A DNA stretch of 64,000 nucleotides, taken from Lepturacanthus savala. Taxonomy: Eukaryota; Chordata; Actinopteri; Scombriformes; Trichiuridae. A model generated the notes under the pieces. It made no database searches. It worked only from the letters and a program-made list of their open reading frames with translations, and was not told the origin of the DNA. The position numbers were made by a program, and so were the translations under genes. Below, piece by piece: positions 36,026 through 49,269 of this stretch; the first letter of the stretch is position 1; each line of letters opens with the position of its first letter. The stretch is taken from the NCBI GenBank assembly GCA_030544235.1, contig CM060464.1, positions 30,344,152 to 30,408,151 on the forward strand, in the 5' to 3' direction.

Positions 36026-37020
36026 TATTTATAACATGCAGCAGTGTCACGAGCTTCCAGATAACGCACAAATATACTGCCAGTGCATACACGCGCAGAT
36101 GTGTCCTGTCACCCCAACACCAAAATGTTTCATAACGCCCTAATAATTATAGTTTTAGCTTAGGTTTATTCTAAATGTAGCATCCTTATCTGATCATGAT
36201 TTATGACATCACCAGATTAGCTATAAAATATGTGTGCATATGCATATTCTACATGTATGCGCTATTGTATATTATGGAATTCGTTCCCTAATTAACACAT
36301 GTTGACATGGTGTTCCTACACTGACACAAAATATGCAAACAACTCCCAATGTTGATCATCAGATGTAATATGTCGTGAGATGAATTATCTCATTATCCTT
36401 CTACATGTTTTTACTGTTGTCTTATAGAATATATTGATGCTCAAAATAACCATTTTGACATTAAACCCACCACAGGACCACTCTTGACAAACTCATGTCA
36501 TGCAAACCCAGAATTGTTGTTAATTCCAGTGGAGATGTCAAAGCTTCAAAAGATACACATTTGTTGGGCTGGACGTTGTTGCAAATGTGTATAAAATTAT
36601 GCAAAATGGTGACTGTTTCACACAGAATAGACGTCAGGGTTCCATTCCTGTAGTAACACGCACATGAACATACTAATCTGTTTTTTGTAGGCTTGTTACG
36701 CTCGATTGCTGCAAAGTCCTTGAGTGGCACAGAGGGTGAAAGATAGAGTACAACTCAGGCACATAAGGAACAGGAACAAAAAATCCAATTTGCATTGTAT
36801 CACTGCACTAGTTCTTTCTTAAAATGATAAGGTTATCTTTTCTGTAACACAGTGTTAATATGTTAATATTTACTCAGGGTTATTAGGGCTGCCTGCTGGC
36901 TCTCTCCCTCTCTGTGTGTCTCTATGCCGCTCGCCCTTGCCGGCTGGTTATTGTAATACTACTCTATCCTCGTGACTGGAGTTACAGAACAAGGCTGCTG
37001 CAGTCATGTGAGTTGTAGTG

Positions 37021-37115
37021 GAGGAGGGAGGGAGGGAGGGAGGGAAGAGGGAGGCGTTACCATGACGTCGACAGTGACAGGCGGACCCTCCCTCCTCCTC
37101 CGAACACGTGACTCC
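37021..37115. promoter_or_regulatory. Candidate intronic control element: G-quadruplex motif, CRE, E-box
   Basis: A run of GGGA repeats (37026-37045) fits the four-G-tract quadruplex pattern. A CRE-like TGACGTCG lies at 37063-37070 and an E-box CACGTG at 37105-37110, inside a GC-rich island with CT-rich edges, about 2.8 kb into the presumed intron. This combination is typical of promoters or enhancers and could mark an alternative start. No splice-donor-linked exon was identified. Confidence 0.4.
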
Positions 37116-37897
37116 TTCCTCCTCTCTCTGTCAAACAGCCTCTCTCTCTGAAACATTCAGCAGAGTACAAGCTTCACTGGAATTTCTCTCCTCTCTCCAC
37201 ACCATCAGTAGCAATAAATACACTTTTTGATGGTTTGCATTTAAATCACATGTTAATGTAAAGTTGGGTCCAATGAACCTTGATAAAGCTGTGAGTGACA
37301 CATGCAAGTGTGGAATGAGAAGATGAGTGCAGACAGTTTTTAAATTCAAAGTAAGTGAGTAGGAAGTCCCTTTTGTCTGATTTTTTTTTTTTTTTTTACA
37401 AAAATTACAAGTTTGTGCATATTTGTTTTTTTACTCAAAAACAATGATACATTTTAAACATATACTCCACCTAAAATATAAAACTTGTTGATAGCATGTG
37501 TTTTTTATTTTTTTTTAAAAACCTTAAGAGAGTTAAACTATCTGGTACCAAGTTTTTAGGATCACCGCACATGTCATTTTTGTCACTGAACCTTATATCA
37601 CCTACATCTATACACACAGAGAGAGCATGTTAGTGTATGTCAAAGGTCATCTACTATTAAATCAATTCAAGTCAAACTATAATTGGTCAAATGCACGCAA
37701 ATTCTGTTAAACATGTTAATTACATTCAGTCTGTACAGGATATGTATTTGTATTTGAAAATTGAGTGAGACAAGATCTTCTTTTCAAACACATTTATTCC
37801 ACAAACACAACTTAAACAAACTGTTTGTTGGCTTGATTTCTCCTATTTTCCTTGCACAAAAATTGTGTTGTTTCTAACATCTCTGAACTCATATTAG

Positions 37898-38367
37898 ACT
37901 CTATTGCATGAAATATTACTTAGACATGGTAAAAAAGCTTTGAATGTTTTTATTACGTAAAACGGCCGAAATAGATACATTTAAATGAAAATATATGACA
38001 TATCAGAAAAAGTTTCAAACATAATCTTTGGATAGTTTAATGCTATGTAAATCAATGGGAATCCATTAGATTGTATACACTAGAGATTTTCCATATTTGC
38101 ATATTGTTGCTGTATGGCAACAAATCTATTTAACTAAAAAAAACTATCAGAATTGAATTAAATGTAAAAATTTTACAAATTTCAGAACATTAATGTTAAT
38201 ACGTTAATGAGCAAGAGGACTAGCAAAGGATACCTTGATCATGTGACCTCATAATTTATGGTCTTCGAAATTAAAGCCCCCTTTTTACACCTAACTGTCA
38301 AAAACATACATTTAATACCACAGCTTTGTAGAAAACTTAAGATAAAGTAATTGTTGCCATATGGCCA
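37898..38367 (-). mobile_element. piggyBac-like MITE candidate, long form, copy A
   Basis: The left end ACTCTATTGCATGAAATATT, followed by ACTTAGACATGG, is the reverse complement of the right end of copies 53224-53722 and 63775-63992. The interior carries GTTGCTGTATGGCAAC (38106-38121) and ends near TTGTTGCCATATGGCC (38351-38366). The left flank TTAG is a decayed TTAA. No coding capacity. Confidence 0.7.
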
Positions 38368-41030
38368 CTCGGTGCCAAGTGACATACGTAAATCTGCAGG
38401 AAGCTTAACATACAGGATAGGACTAGGATTAACATACATATGAAACTGTACATTACTCATTTTTTTTTTTGCATTTTAATAACTACAATCATTATGAATT
38501 CTTAATACATTCACTATAATAAACTACTGTGTTTTAACCTTTTTAAACTAATTAATAATTACAAATGAATTAACCCTTAAACATAGAAGTAATCAGATGC
38601 ATCGTTGGTGACATATATGTTGATATATGGTGACATATTCTGCCCACCATGAAACATGAAGCCCATAAAAACATCTAAACATAGACTACATGTGGAACTG
38701 GAACATACATGTGCAACTGTAGAACATGTTGAGAGGTTAGTTTTAGGGGTCGCAGACGGTCTGTGAGACCTATATGAGCACTAATCATTGACCGGGTGTT
38801 GAGGGTCAGCCTGGGTGCTTTCAGGGAAAGATCAGACCTACTTAACGTCAGTTCCCCATCCTGCTGTAACAGGACACAACCAGCCGCAAAGCTGGTCAAA
38901 TATTAGCCACGGCTCGCTGGTTATTCTGCTGCACTGGGTTCAGTTTGGCGGTGAAGCAACCATATGTTCTTACAATACAAGTCACATGAACACGCAAAGA
39001 CCACGTGTCAGTTTCCACCAAGGAGAATTTGGAATCCTTTAACCTTAAAGTCAGTTAATCTTTGAAGTTCTGCACAAGAACTGAAGTTCAGAGGTAAAAT
39101 AGTCACCTAGATTCCCCTACAGGGATAATAAAAACTATCACTGATCATCCAACTCATCCTGTTTTATTGTAAAACTTTAGCCAGCATCTTAAAAAAAAAA
39201 AAAAAAAAAAGTCCAACAGTGGACAAATTCTCAGATGTAAAGCCTCTGTATCATGTGATATACATAACGGTCGCTAACTTAATCTTGACTGTCAATTGGA
39301 AATTGGAAGCGTGTGATCAAAAGACCAAGTAGGAGAGAACAGATGCTGCACGGGAGAGTAACGAGATGCGAGTTGGGAGGTTGAAAATAACTGAAACCAT
39401 TTGAAAAAAAATGCTTTTGCAGAGCTCGTTGTTCCCAGACATCAACAAATTACTCACTGCTTCCACGTTGGCCTTCCCTGCCTCCATGTCACGTGGTACT
39501 ATCGGGCAGATGAGAATAAGCTTAACTCTTGTGTGTTTAAACAGTGTTTAAAGTGTTAATTGACGCTCTGAAACAACACCCTAAACATATTGCAAATGGA
39601 GAACTTAATAAAGCTTAAAGCCATTACTGGGCTGCTGTGGAGCCCTATAGAGCCTTATACTGTCAGTCAGCACTTTATCCTATAACCGTGTGTGTGTGTA
39701 CATACTTTTACCAGCAGACCGCCAGCTCACCTCCCTGACTATCAGGTGTTCCTATTGTATTTCAGATCGGAAGTCACTTAGTCCCATAGCGACCACATTT
39801 AGCTTTATAGCTTAGGTTATGAGACAATGCTGCAAAGCTTTTGTCAATTGATGGTGTTTTTCAGTCATTCATCATTTAATTTAACTTTTTGCTGCTTTAA
39901 AGTCCCAAATGTTACACTTCTGTGGTTTTAAGAACCAAACATCACAACTTAACAGACATGCTAATAGATTTCACTGTGGATTGAGCATTTTGAAACCTAG
40001 GACAGCATTTCTTTTAATCCAAAAGGGATATTAAAATCCACCTTTAGGTCATAATGTTTGCAAATAAATCAGTATTTACTGCCTGCTGTGTGGATAATTG
40101 ATATATTTAGCCACAGATTTAGTCCGTTTCTATTTGCAAAACGCTGGCTGTCTGGCTGCTTTGCTCTCACCTCGCACAAGATGTGTTATTTCTGTCTGGA
40201 GTGTTGGGATGAGCAGGGATAAAGAAACACAAATGTCATTTAGGTAAAAAAAAATCCAAAAGGAACCTGGTGGGCGATTGGTGCAAACCCAGTGAAAAAC
40301 GTCAAAGTAAATGATCATCAAAGGTGGAGGCAAGAATAGGTGAAGATCCGGGTGAGCTGGTGTGACTTGTACTTACTGGTTTAATGTATAAATCGTCATC
40401 ATTGGAATGAAAGTATATTTCGTATGCAAACAGGTAAGGATCGTCCTATTACTTCCTTGGTGTGAGGCAATAAATCTGAGTTAGATTTGACAGTAACAAG
40501 CGTAAAGGATCCAGGGCAGACAGTCAGGTAGCAGGCAGGCAGACAGACGGGGGTATAAATAACGCAGCTTTGAAGTTCCACCCGCTGGTGATGGATACAG
40601 GTGTTATTGGCAGTGACTGGGATGTACGCCGGCGTGCCAGCGACACGACCAGAGACAGGCTGCTCCTCTTCACCTGCATCTCACCTGCCCTCATTCTCTG
40701 ATTCTTCACTGATTTGTTTTATTTTAACTGCAAAATGTTTCCTTTGGAGTTTTTTTTTATCCTGTTTTGTCCCTGATTGTGTGTCACTCTCCCTCTCTCT
40801 CCCCCTCTCTCTCGTTTGCTCTTTCTTTGAGTCGTGATGTGCACTGCTGCAGTGCAATGTGTTCAGTTAGCAACCCTACAGTGATTCACCTGTTCCTTCT
40901 GTCTTGTTCTGGACACACACAAGCGCGCGCACGCATAACGTCGTGAGCATTATTTGTAGATACACACATACTGTACTGTGTGCATATACTGTACATTAAG
41001 ATCACAGTTTCATTCTTTTTTCATAGATCC

Positions 41031-41412
41031 CAGGGGGGACATAAAACCCCCTAAAAAAATCGTAAACGCAAATAAATAATTTTGACAATTAACGAAATGT
41101 TAAATAAACATACAACAAAAGCCTTGCTAATTGTAAAACATTATTGACCCCCCCCCCATTTCTCAACGTGGTTTCGTGCAGATGCTGTTTTCCAGTGGGC
41201 GGGGCCAAATTTTGACAGTCATTTAGTAACTAAGTACATGGAAGACACCAATCAAACTAACATGTAGAAGCCAGTCATTTATCAAACTACTTCTACTACT
41301 AAACTACTACTAAATTCTCCAAGATCAGACCCAATGAACATTAACAAGATTAAATGAGATTAAGTTTAAAGATTTTCCTAGTTTTTTCCTTGATAATTCA
41401 TGATCTCATATG
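41031..41412. repeat. Unclassified interspersed repeat, copy 1
   Basis: Shares GGGGGGACA, GCTAATTGTAAAACAT and AGATTTTCCTAGTTTTTTCC, then TTCATGATCTCAT, with 52279-52445. It contains a C-run (41149-41157) and many AAACTACT-like repeats. Nature unknown; possibly a DNA transposon fragment. Confidence 0.5.
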
Positions 41413-42267
41413 CTAGTACAGTATTTTTTTTCCAAGTCCCCTCCAGAAATTATTCTCTGAAAATTTACTTTTTCGCCGCTGCATAGATGTGTTGAGTAGA
41501 TGACAGTGAGAATATCCTAGATGTTTTTTACTGCAGCCGACAGGGAGCAGATCAAAGGTCAGAGGGTCAAGGCATCGTGCCCGTAGACGTATCATCCCCT
41601 CAGGGAGTAACTAAGACAGGGGTAGTGTTGTAGCAAGGATTATTTTGGAGATGTACTCCGCGGCATGATTGTCTGTGTTAGATTTACAGCGAGTTGTGTC
41701 ATTGCGTTTCCTCTGCACCGAGATGAATGGCAAAGTGTTAAATCGATGAAACAGATACAGCTTTGCTCTGTGATTACCTCTCAAATTGACTTTAGTCTAG
41801 CTAATGTTTCCTAACCTGACACTGTGGCAGCCAGGCTGCTTCACTGCTGCTGCTGTAGGGCTACACCCAGGTGCCTGGAGAGTTTCTGTTAAAGCCTAGG
41901 TACTGTACTTACTGTAAGTGTGTGTGCGTGTGTGTGTTTATGTGCCGTTGATCCTACATGTGTGCGTCAGAGTGGGCGCTGGGAATATGGCTGCTTCCTC
42001 CCAAATCCCTTTGAGATTCATCAGGCATCCGGATGAATGTCTGATGCTTACGCCCCCCCATGGGGGCTGGTGTGTGTGTGCGCGCATGCGTGCATGTGCG
42101 AGCGCATGCATGTAAGCGAAGATCATAGACTGCACGTGTGATAGAAATGTTTCTCTGGGTCACATGTTGCTAGCTAGCATGCTAGTGGAGGCGGGTGAGG
42201 GGTTTCTCAATAATTAATTGCGTGGTGATTCGCCAGCTGCTCACTCAGGCCTGCTTGGCATCTCTCA

Positions 42268-42270
<3 letters not shown>

Positions 42271-42345
<75 letters not shown>
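42271..42345. repeat. (CA)n microsatellite, about 75 bp
   Basis: Pure AC repeat of about 37 units. Confidence 0.97.
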
Positions 42346-42346
<1 letters not shown>

Positions 42347-42966
42347 CCTAAAATGAGAATCATGATTTTTTCATTCACCTATGAAATTTGAAATATTTGA
42401 TGTTTTCATGGTGCTGAAGTACAGTATAAGGCTCCTGTTATGGAAGTTTTTACTGGGTAGTTTATGTGGCCTCATCAGCTTTTATTATCATCAAAATACA
42501 TATATAGTTGTGTAACTTGAGGCTGGACATTAGATGCATTTATTCCTGTAACTCATCATCACCACTAATCCTTCATGTTTTTTTTCTTATTTTGTTTTTC
42601 CTGCAAAGCTTTCACATAAAAAGAGGCTTTTTATTTCTGTCCATGCTGCTTGTGTACAGTTTTTAGCAGATCTCCCATATGCAAATATGGCAGAATCAAT
42701 TTCATTGAGATTGCATGGAGATATGAATCCAAATTGCATTTTTAATATGAATAATTGTGCACCCCACAGTTCCACAGAGGGGAGATTGTGACTAAAGATA
42801 TCATCCACGTTCATTAAGTGCATTAATATTGCTACAGTTCATCCGTTGATGTCCGTCATGATTCATTCGTCCTTCACATTTTCCCTGTCTTTGGTTTCTC
42901 CTGCAGAACACAGTAACCTTGAGACTGGTTTCCAACACAGGAGCTATCAAAGTTTTACTGGTTTAG

Positions 42967-43010
42967 GGCAGTGGTTCCTAACCTGGGTCTGTGACCCTTT
43001 AAAATAAATG
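42967..43010 (+). mobile_element. hAT end fragment
   Basis: GCAGTGGTTCCTAACCTGGG followed by TCTGTGACCC is the usual left end of Charlie-type hAT elements. I could not find the matching right end, so this is a fragment or an element with a decayed partner end. Confidence 0.5.
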
Positions 43011-44839
43011 TTGCATCGTCTACCAGTTACGTTACCGAATAGTGTCTTGATTAAGTTAATTTTGATTTGGTTAATGTTTTTAAAATGACAAAATCTGTTA
43101 AAGTTTCCCACACTACAAATCTTCACATTGTGTCCAACAATCTAAAACCCAGAGACATTCAGTTTATTATCAATGAAAAAGCAATAAATAACACTTAAGA
43201 AGTTGTGTTATTATTAATTTTTGCTGAAAAAAAAATTGGAAATTAGCAAATTTTCTGTTGATCACCCAATCAATGTTTGCCACTCTTATTTTGTTTGAGT
43301 GGATTAAATTTTTGAGGCTTGAGGAGGTAAAATATAGAAATGCACTAAAAATGAGGCAGAAATTGAAAGAAAGCTTGAAAAAATTCACAATTTGGTGTCC
43401 AAAATAACCTTTTTCTTTCTGTAGAAGTCCACCTCAGTCCAAGTTCCATCCTACTGCATTTTTAATATCCAACCATAGTCAATAATCGTAATAATAGTCA
43501 CAATAATTTGGTTTTCTTGAGTGTTGTGTAAACAGCTGTTAAACTGATTTTGAGCCAAACACAGCTACAGAATACTTCTTCGTTAGATTACTTTCCACAG
43601 CAAGAAGGTATCAGGCTACACTTTCCTTCTCCGTATCTTGAGCCTAGTATGGAACCCAAAAGATCGAATTGTGCTGTTCATCTGAGGTCAGAAGAAGCTC
43701 TGGACAGGATATAGCTTTAAAGACTGTATAGAATCTCTAAATCCAGTTCCTATATGTCTTGCATGCACACTGCAAGATTTTCCAAACGTTTTTTTCCCCT
43801 GAGGTCTCCACCAGCACTCACACGCCAACATGCACAATAGCTTCATCGCGTGTCAACAGTGAGAAGCTGTAAGATGAGGAAAAGGGGGGGAAAAAAACTG
43901 AAACAGCAGCGACACCGGTGAGCAACAGTCTCATTAGGAATTCATCCTCGGCCTTTTGCTGTCTTAATTCATATGAAAATCTATTTGGTTCCTTGCCGCT
44001 GTGTTCCAGGTTGTTGCAGTGACTCAAACAGAGTGGGATGTGAAGATGTAAATTTCATCTCATCTCCAGGCTATAGTTTTAATACAGATGATATACTTCA
44101 CAGTCGGTGCTGTGTTATCATCTCTCCTCATATTATCCGCTCCCTCTTTCCTTCTTTTTTTTATGGTTCTTATCTTTACGCCACACTCAGACACTCAGCA
44201 GACCATGTAGGATTTATATCTTTTGTTTCTTTATTGTTAAATCATCATTTACATTTAACCTTTGCCGATTCAACATTTTGATCCTGTCAGATGGAAAAAA
44301 CGACTGTGTTGGCTGCTTTGGGGCTGAAACCTGGAATGGGAAAAATTTAGTTACCCAGAATCCCATTCTACAGTTAAAAAAAAATGGATTATTAGATGGT
44401 GTGCTCTTAGACCTCAAACCACCAGCTCCCCCAAAGTTGATGATGATGATGAACCCACCCTGACTGGAGTAGGTTTAGTGTTGTTGTGGCTATAAGTGGC
44501 TCGTGCTGGTCAATGGAATGTTAACAATTGAACAAGCGGTTAATAGGTCTCTGGTCTGGTGATTCTGTGAGGCACCGTCCTAATGGTTTTGAAATAAACA
44601 TATTGGTTGTGCTGCACATTTGCACGTCAGATTGAAGAGTGATCGTCTTTGGCAAAGGTCTACACTCTCTGAGTGGACTTTAGTTTCACATGAAATGAGC
44701 AGTCGATCGACGGACAATTAATCTGTAACTATTTTCCTAATTGACTTATCATTCAAGTTGTATTTCAGGCTAAACATTCTCTGGTTCCAGCATCTCCAAT
44801 TAAGGGTTTCTCTCTTTTCTTGTCACTAGAGCCTCAGGG

Positions 44840-45095
44840 CAGTGGTTGTCTTTATTTTTTTCACATCAAGGACCCCTAAACTGACATAAATTAGACCAGG
44901 GACCCCCATCTGGATAAGACTTTTGCTCTGAGATGTTTCTTTACAGAAAGTGTCTAACACCATTGGCTGAAATAATCACACAGTCTGTCATTGTGTTGAT
45001 TGTGGATGGAATTAAAGTGTAAATAAATGTTCGGCTTTTTGCTGGATACTCCTCAAGAACCTCTGGGTCCCCAGACCCCACTTTGAGAACAACTG
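44840..45095 (+). mobile_element. hAT-type MITE
   Basis: The left end CAGTGGTTGTC, then AAGGACCCC, and the right end GGGTCCCCAGACCCCACTTT, then GAGAACAACTG, form inverted termini. Flanking octamers CCTCAGGG and CCTTGGAC agree only partly, so the duplication has decayed or the borders are off by a base. Interior non-coding. The right end matches 34083-34107 near the ppargc1b promoter. Confidence 0.65.
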
Positions 45096-45741
45096 CCTTG
45101 GACTCTCTGACATTCAATTAAGTCCCTATTGAGGAAAAAAGGCATCATTGTTAATTGCTGCGAATTCTTCATTGCAGCCCTGATTTGATTGAACATAAAT
45201 ACACTCATGGGTGTACTACTACTACTACTACTACTAAGCAAGCACCTTATTACGTTTTATTGTTGCTGTGCCTTGTCTTGTCTGTATACCGTTTATTCAT
45301 TTATATTTTACCCAAGGGGGGACATTCTTGAATAATTCTGTGATTACACAAACCAATGGACTCACAGACAACATGAGGCCAGGTTTTATTTTTCCAGCCT
45401 AGCAGTACTTATTGGTTTCTTGGTCTAATAGGGGCCGACCATGTTAAACAGCCAGTGTGTGTGTTTTTTTTTAAACCTCAACATGAGTAAATATTGGTAC
45501 TCAGGTTGTCTTTGATTTAAAAATCAAAAGTATTGACTTTGTCTATTATCTTGAGTTTTTGCTTCAGAGGGTCGATAACGTGTCCTTGTGTCGTGATAAG
45601 ACTTTACTTTTTCCTGAAGAACGGACAAGTGCACGCACAGAATATTTCATGTATTCCTGAGGAACGATGCAGTCGTACGTCTTGGTGAATTCCTCCTCAC
45701 ACCTCGACCCTGTAGTTTCATCCCAGCAGCCATGTTGAGCC

Positions 45742-45801
45742 TGTAGTCTCAAACCAGTGATGGTTGGTTTATCTCAACCGTGTGTGTGTGTGTGTGTGTA
45801 G
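45742..45801 (+). repeat. (GT)n microsatellite with duplicated flank, copy 1
   Basis: GTAGTCTCAAACCAGTGATG, then GTTGGTTTATCTCAACCG, precedes the GT run; nearly the same flank precedes the GT run at 48998-49063. Confidence 0.75.
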
Positions 45802-46793
45802 TGTGTGAGCCATCATGTGTCCTTACCTAACCTTTGCTGGCCAATTTGTATTCATCACAGGGACCCTGTTGCTATATTGATAGTGTCAACCTGAGCGTGA
45901 GGCTGTTTGTCATTCCCCACACATTTATACACACACACACACACATGCGCGTGCCTGTGTTTTGTACAACACCTAGTGGAGATAGGAAGGGGTTGAAGGA
46001 GAGGGAATCCAATCTATACCCAGCAGCTCAGGGCTTTGTAGGGAAGCACGTGAAGGCCCAGCGGTCACCGAGCCTGCTGGCTGCCCTATTTTCTGTAAAG
46101 CTCTTCCCCTCCGTTACCTGATTTATCATGACGGCAGCCACCAGGGAAATGTCTTATTTTAAAGCAGAAAGAGCGTACCTACCGAGGGTTGTGTCTCTTT
46201 TCTAAAAATCCGGAGAGATGAGAGGAGGATGAGATGAGACAGACACCACAGCTTGACGTTAGCCATCTCACCACATCCATTTAAACTAATAATTTAAACT
46301 AATTCTGCAAAAGTGTGTCTTTCATTGTGTTTGTAGTTCTAATTGTACAAAGATATATGAAAAAGATATTGAATTCTCTCTTAAGTGGTGGTTATCTGAA
46401 AGCTTCAATGATAATTCCCAACTATCTACCGCTAAAAGAATATGGCGTTGACACTTTCTTCTGTTGTTACTATTGAGACTTTGACACTGCGAAGCCGTGT
46501 AATAAAACACGGGGAGATAAATGAGCGTTGTGCAAGGGGGCGGAGGTGTAAACGCTGCTCCGATATCGGTTGGGACTCCGTCATTGCCAGCGTAGGTCTC
46601 TCTCTGTCTATCCTTGACGTGGTGCCAGGGTTTGAGTCTGGGTTATTATGGGCAACTTATCCGACAGACAGATCGAGTTGTAAAGATCACTGGAGTGTAG
46701 ATGGGCAAGCACCCAACTGCACAAACAGATCATCACTCCTCCGACACCAACACTATAGCCTGCTGGACCAACTGGTTGTCTAGCAATAACGTA

Positions 46794-47275
46794 TAGGGTG
46801 ATATCAGGTAAATTGGGCCAATTTTTGGTAAATCGCTTGGGATTATAATACAATACCAAATATGCCCTTTCCATGTATATTTATATTAATAATGACAGTT
46901 TCTGATGATTTTGTGTTGGAATTATGTGAGAAAATACAATTATTTAGGCCCTATAAATCTAGAAACATCTGCTGTGCCACTTTTTTTTTTTTTTTTTTGC
47001 ATGAGCGGTTTCAGGTTTGGACCATCTCATCAGTTAAAATGGCTTTAATTAGATTTGTCATGCCGAACTACTTACTATGCACATTTCTGGTTCAGTCTAG
47101 AAGTCTTTGAAGCATTGTCTCACCACCATAGAAACCATAAACTAATCTAATCACCCGTTTCTAGTCAAGCACAGTTATATCAACAGTTTGAAATCCTTTG
47201 TCATCATTGGCTCTAATTTCCAGAGGGGCTGGGACCCCCAAACCTTAAATGGCCCATTTTACCCATTACCATCAT
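46794..47275 (+). mobile_element. MITE, AGGGTGATATCAGGTAAA family, copy 3
   Basis: Left end TAGGGTGATATCAGGTAAA then TTGGGCCA. The right end, TGGCCCATTTTACCCATTAC then CATCATC, is partly degraded. Internal order matches 33458-33928 throughout, with a poly-T expansion at 46981-46998. Confidence 0.8.
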
Positions 47276-47879
47276 CATCCAAAAGCTAGTTACCCAATAG
47301 AGGACCACCGTATCACAATAACAAAAAAAGACACAGACATAAAAGGTGCTGCTGACTTTCTCCTGAAAGTAGGTCTGATTCAAGAAGCTAATGAAAGTAA
47401 TGGACCCGAAAGCTGAAAGAAAATCAAAGAGTGTGTTCTGACTTTGCACTTTTTGGAAACCAAAGTTTGGTGTGAGAGTACTTTTAATGAGATGAAGGAT
47501 GTTGCACAACTAAAGAGTTTATACTGAGAAGAATTAAGTTATTTTTTTGTATAATGTATTTATTAGAATTAATTTTCTGTTTGCAGCCTAGAATATGCAT
47601 GGTCATTGTTCACATTTTGAATCCAAAGGAAATCCTAATGGAATTTTAAGTCTTTGGGAACTTAAATGAAAAGAATTACGGTGATGAAACGTTTCGCCAT
47701 ATTGCCCAGATCTATATACAAGTGTGTCTTTTCCCTCCCAATAATCCACTAGTCTGGCAGGATTATTGTATGTGATTACGACTCATGCTCCACAAGGTTA
47801 GGGATTACTCTGTGCGTTCGTGGGGTTATGTCATCCAGCGAAGCCTCCAAACTGTTTGTATGCTGGGATTGAAATAAGA

Positions 47880-48234
47880 GTAACAGCAGCAGTACACTGA
47901 CTGATTACAAACCTGCTTCATTTAGTTACATTGTTAGTAGTAGTTCAACACATGTAATTGTAGTGGTTATAGTAGAATGCAGTTCACCAATCAGGTAGTA
48001 ATGGCAGATTACAGTGGTGATGGCAGCTGCAGTCATTCTAGTAAATGTAGATCTGTTCGTAGTGTGGTGACCTTTATAGCAGTAAGAAATTACTGAAGTT
48101 ACAGTAGTTGCAGAGCTAATAGAAGCAGTCAGCATAGTAAAAGCAATATATATATAGCAATATAATATAAGATGTAGTAGCAGTTGCAATATCAAAAGCA
48201 GCAGCCACCTGTTATAGCAGTGATAGTATCAGCT
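47880..48234 (+). repeat. Cryptic AGT/AGC-rich simple region, left half
   Basis: Dense AGTAG, AGCAG and GTAGT trinucleotide-like motifs without a fixed period. The same composition resumes at 48742 on the other side of an inserted element. Confidence 0.7.
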
Positions 48235-48733
48235 AGGGTTGCAAAGGCATGGAAAATTTCTGTTAAATTTCCAAAAGCTTTGCATGGGAAGTTATATTGG
48301 GGAATTAATACCATTCTAGATCAAATGTATTTACCCCAAAATATTATCAAAACGTTTCTTACCATTTTATGAGATAATACTGAAATGTTACGAGATAGAA
48401 TTGTTTGATGAGGGAAATCCCCAGAAAAAACATTAGCTGCATAGTAGTATCTGAGCAGCTCTGCTGGTCTGGAAACAGCTGGTATTGACAACAAAAGGTA
48501 AAGCAGCTATTGCTGTGACTATGGGAGTTGTGACATGGATGAATTAAAACTAAACTTAACTCGTTTTTTTTTTTTTTAGCCAAGATCATGACACAATATA
48601 TTTTCTCCAACTATATTAGGTTTCCTGTTAAGAGCCAACCTTCAATTTTGGAAATGTGTTTTTCCCATATATTCCTCTTAGTTCCCATGAAAGGTTTTCA
48701 ACTTTGAAAAGTCTCAGAATTTTGCAACCCTGG
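48235..48733. mobile_element. hAT-type MITE with perfect 8-bp target duplication
   Basis: The left end is AGGGTTGCAAAG and the right end CAGAATTTTGCAACCCTGG. The octamer TATCAGCT flanks both sides exactly (48227-48234 and 48734-48741). 499 bp, non-coding; interior ATGGAAAATTTCTGTTAAAT and TTCCCATGAAAGG recall a common fish hAT family with AGGGTTGCAAA ends. Confidence 0.9.
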
Positions 48734-48741
48734 TATCAGCT

Positions 48742-48960
48742 TTACTACTAGTACTGTGTACTACTGTCTGCTGTAGATACTAGTAATGTCAATAGTGGTT
48801 TTCCAACCAGAGAAGCAGCAGCAGCAGCAGTAGAAGTGGTGGTACAGGATGATGTAATATCAGAAGTAGAGGTCAGGAAGCAGCAGCAGTAGTAAAATTA
48901 CAAGTCATGGTAGTGGAAGTAGTCATACTAGTAATAGCAGTTATACTCATCATGTGACTG
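48742..48960 (+). repeat. Cryptic AGT/AGC-rich simple region, right half
   Basis: Contains AGCAGCAGCAGCAGCAGTAG (about 48812) and similar motifs; it continues the tract interrupted by the hAT insertion. Confidence 0.7.
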
Positions 48961-48997
48961 TTAAGCAGCTTTGTTGGTTTTAGGAGTTGAACTGTTT

Positions 48998-49063
48998 GTA
49001 GTCTCAACACAGTGACAGTTGGTTTATCTCAACTGTGTGTGTGTGTGTGCGCGCGTGTGTGGC
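48998..49063 (+). repeat. (GT)n microsatellite with duplicated flank, copy 2
   Basis: GTAGTCTCAACACAGTGACA, then GTTGGTTTATCTCAACTG, precedes the GT run, as at 45742-45801. It ends in a GCGCGC stretch. Confidence 0.75.
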
Positions 49064-49219
49064 CTCTCAAGGGCACTGGTGTACGTTTAAATGATAGAAA
49101 AGGTCAAAGGAAATTTCCATGGTTGAAGGGAGCATGAGGACAAGAAGACGCACACACAGATACCAGCCCTGGCAACCAGGTGCCAAGGGGAGGCAAGCAC
49201 AGACTGGTGCGAGCATGCA

Positions 49220-49220
<1 letters not shown>

Positions 49221-49269
<49 letters not shown>

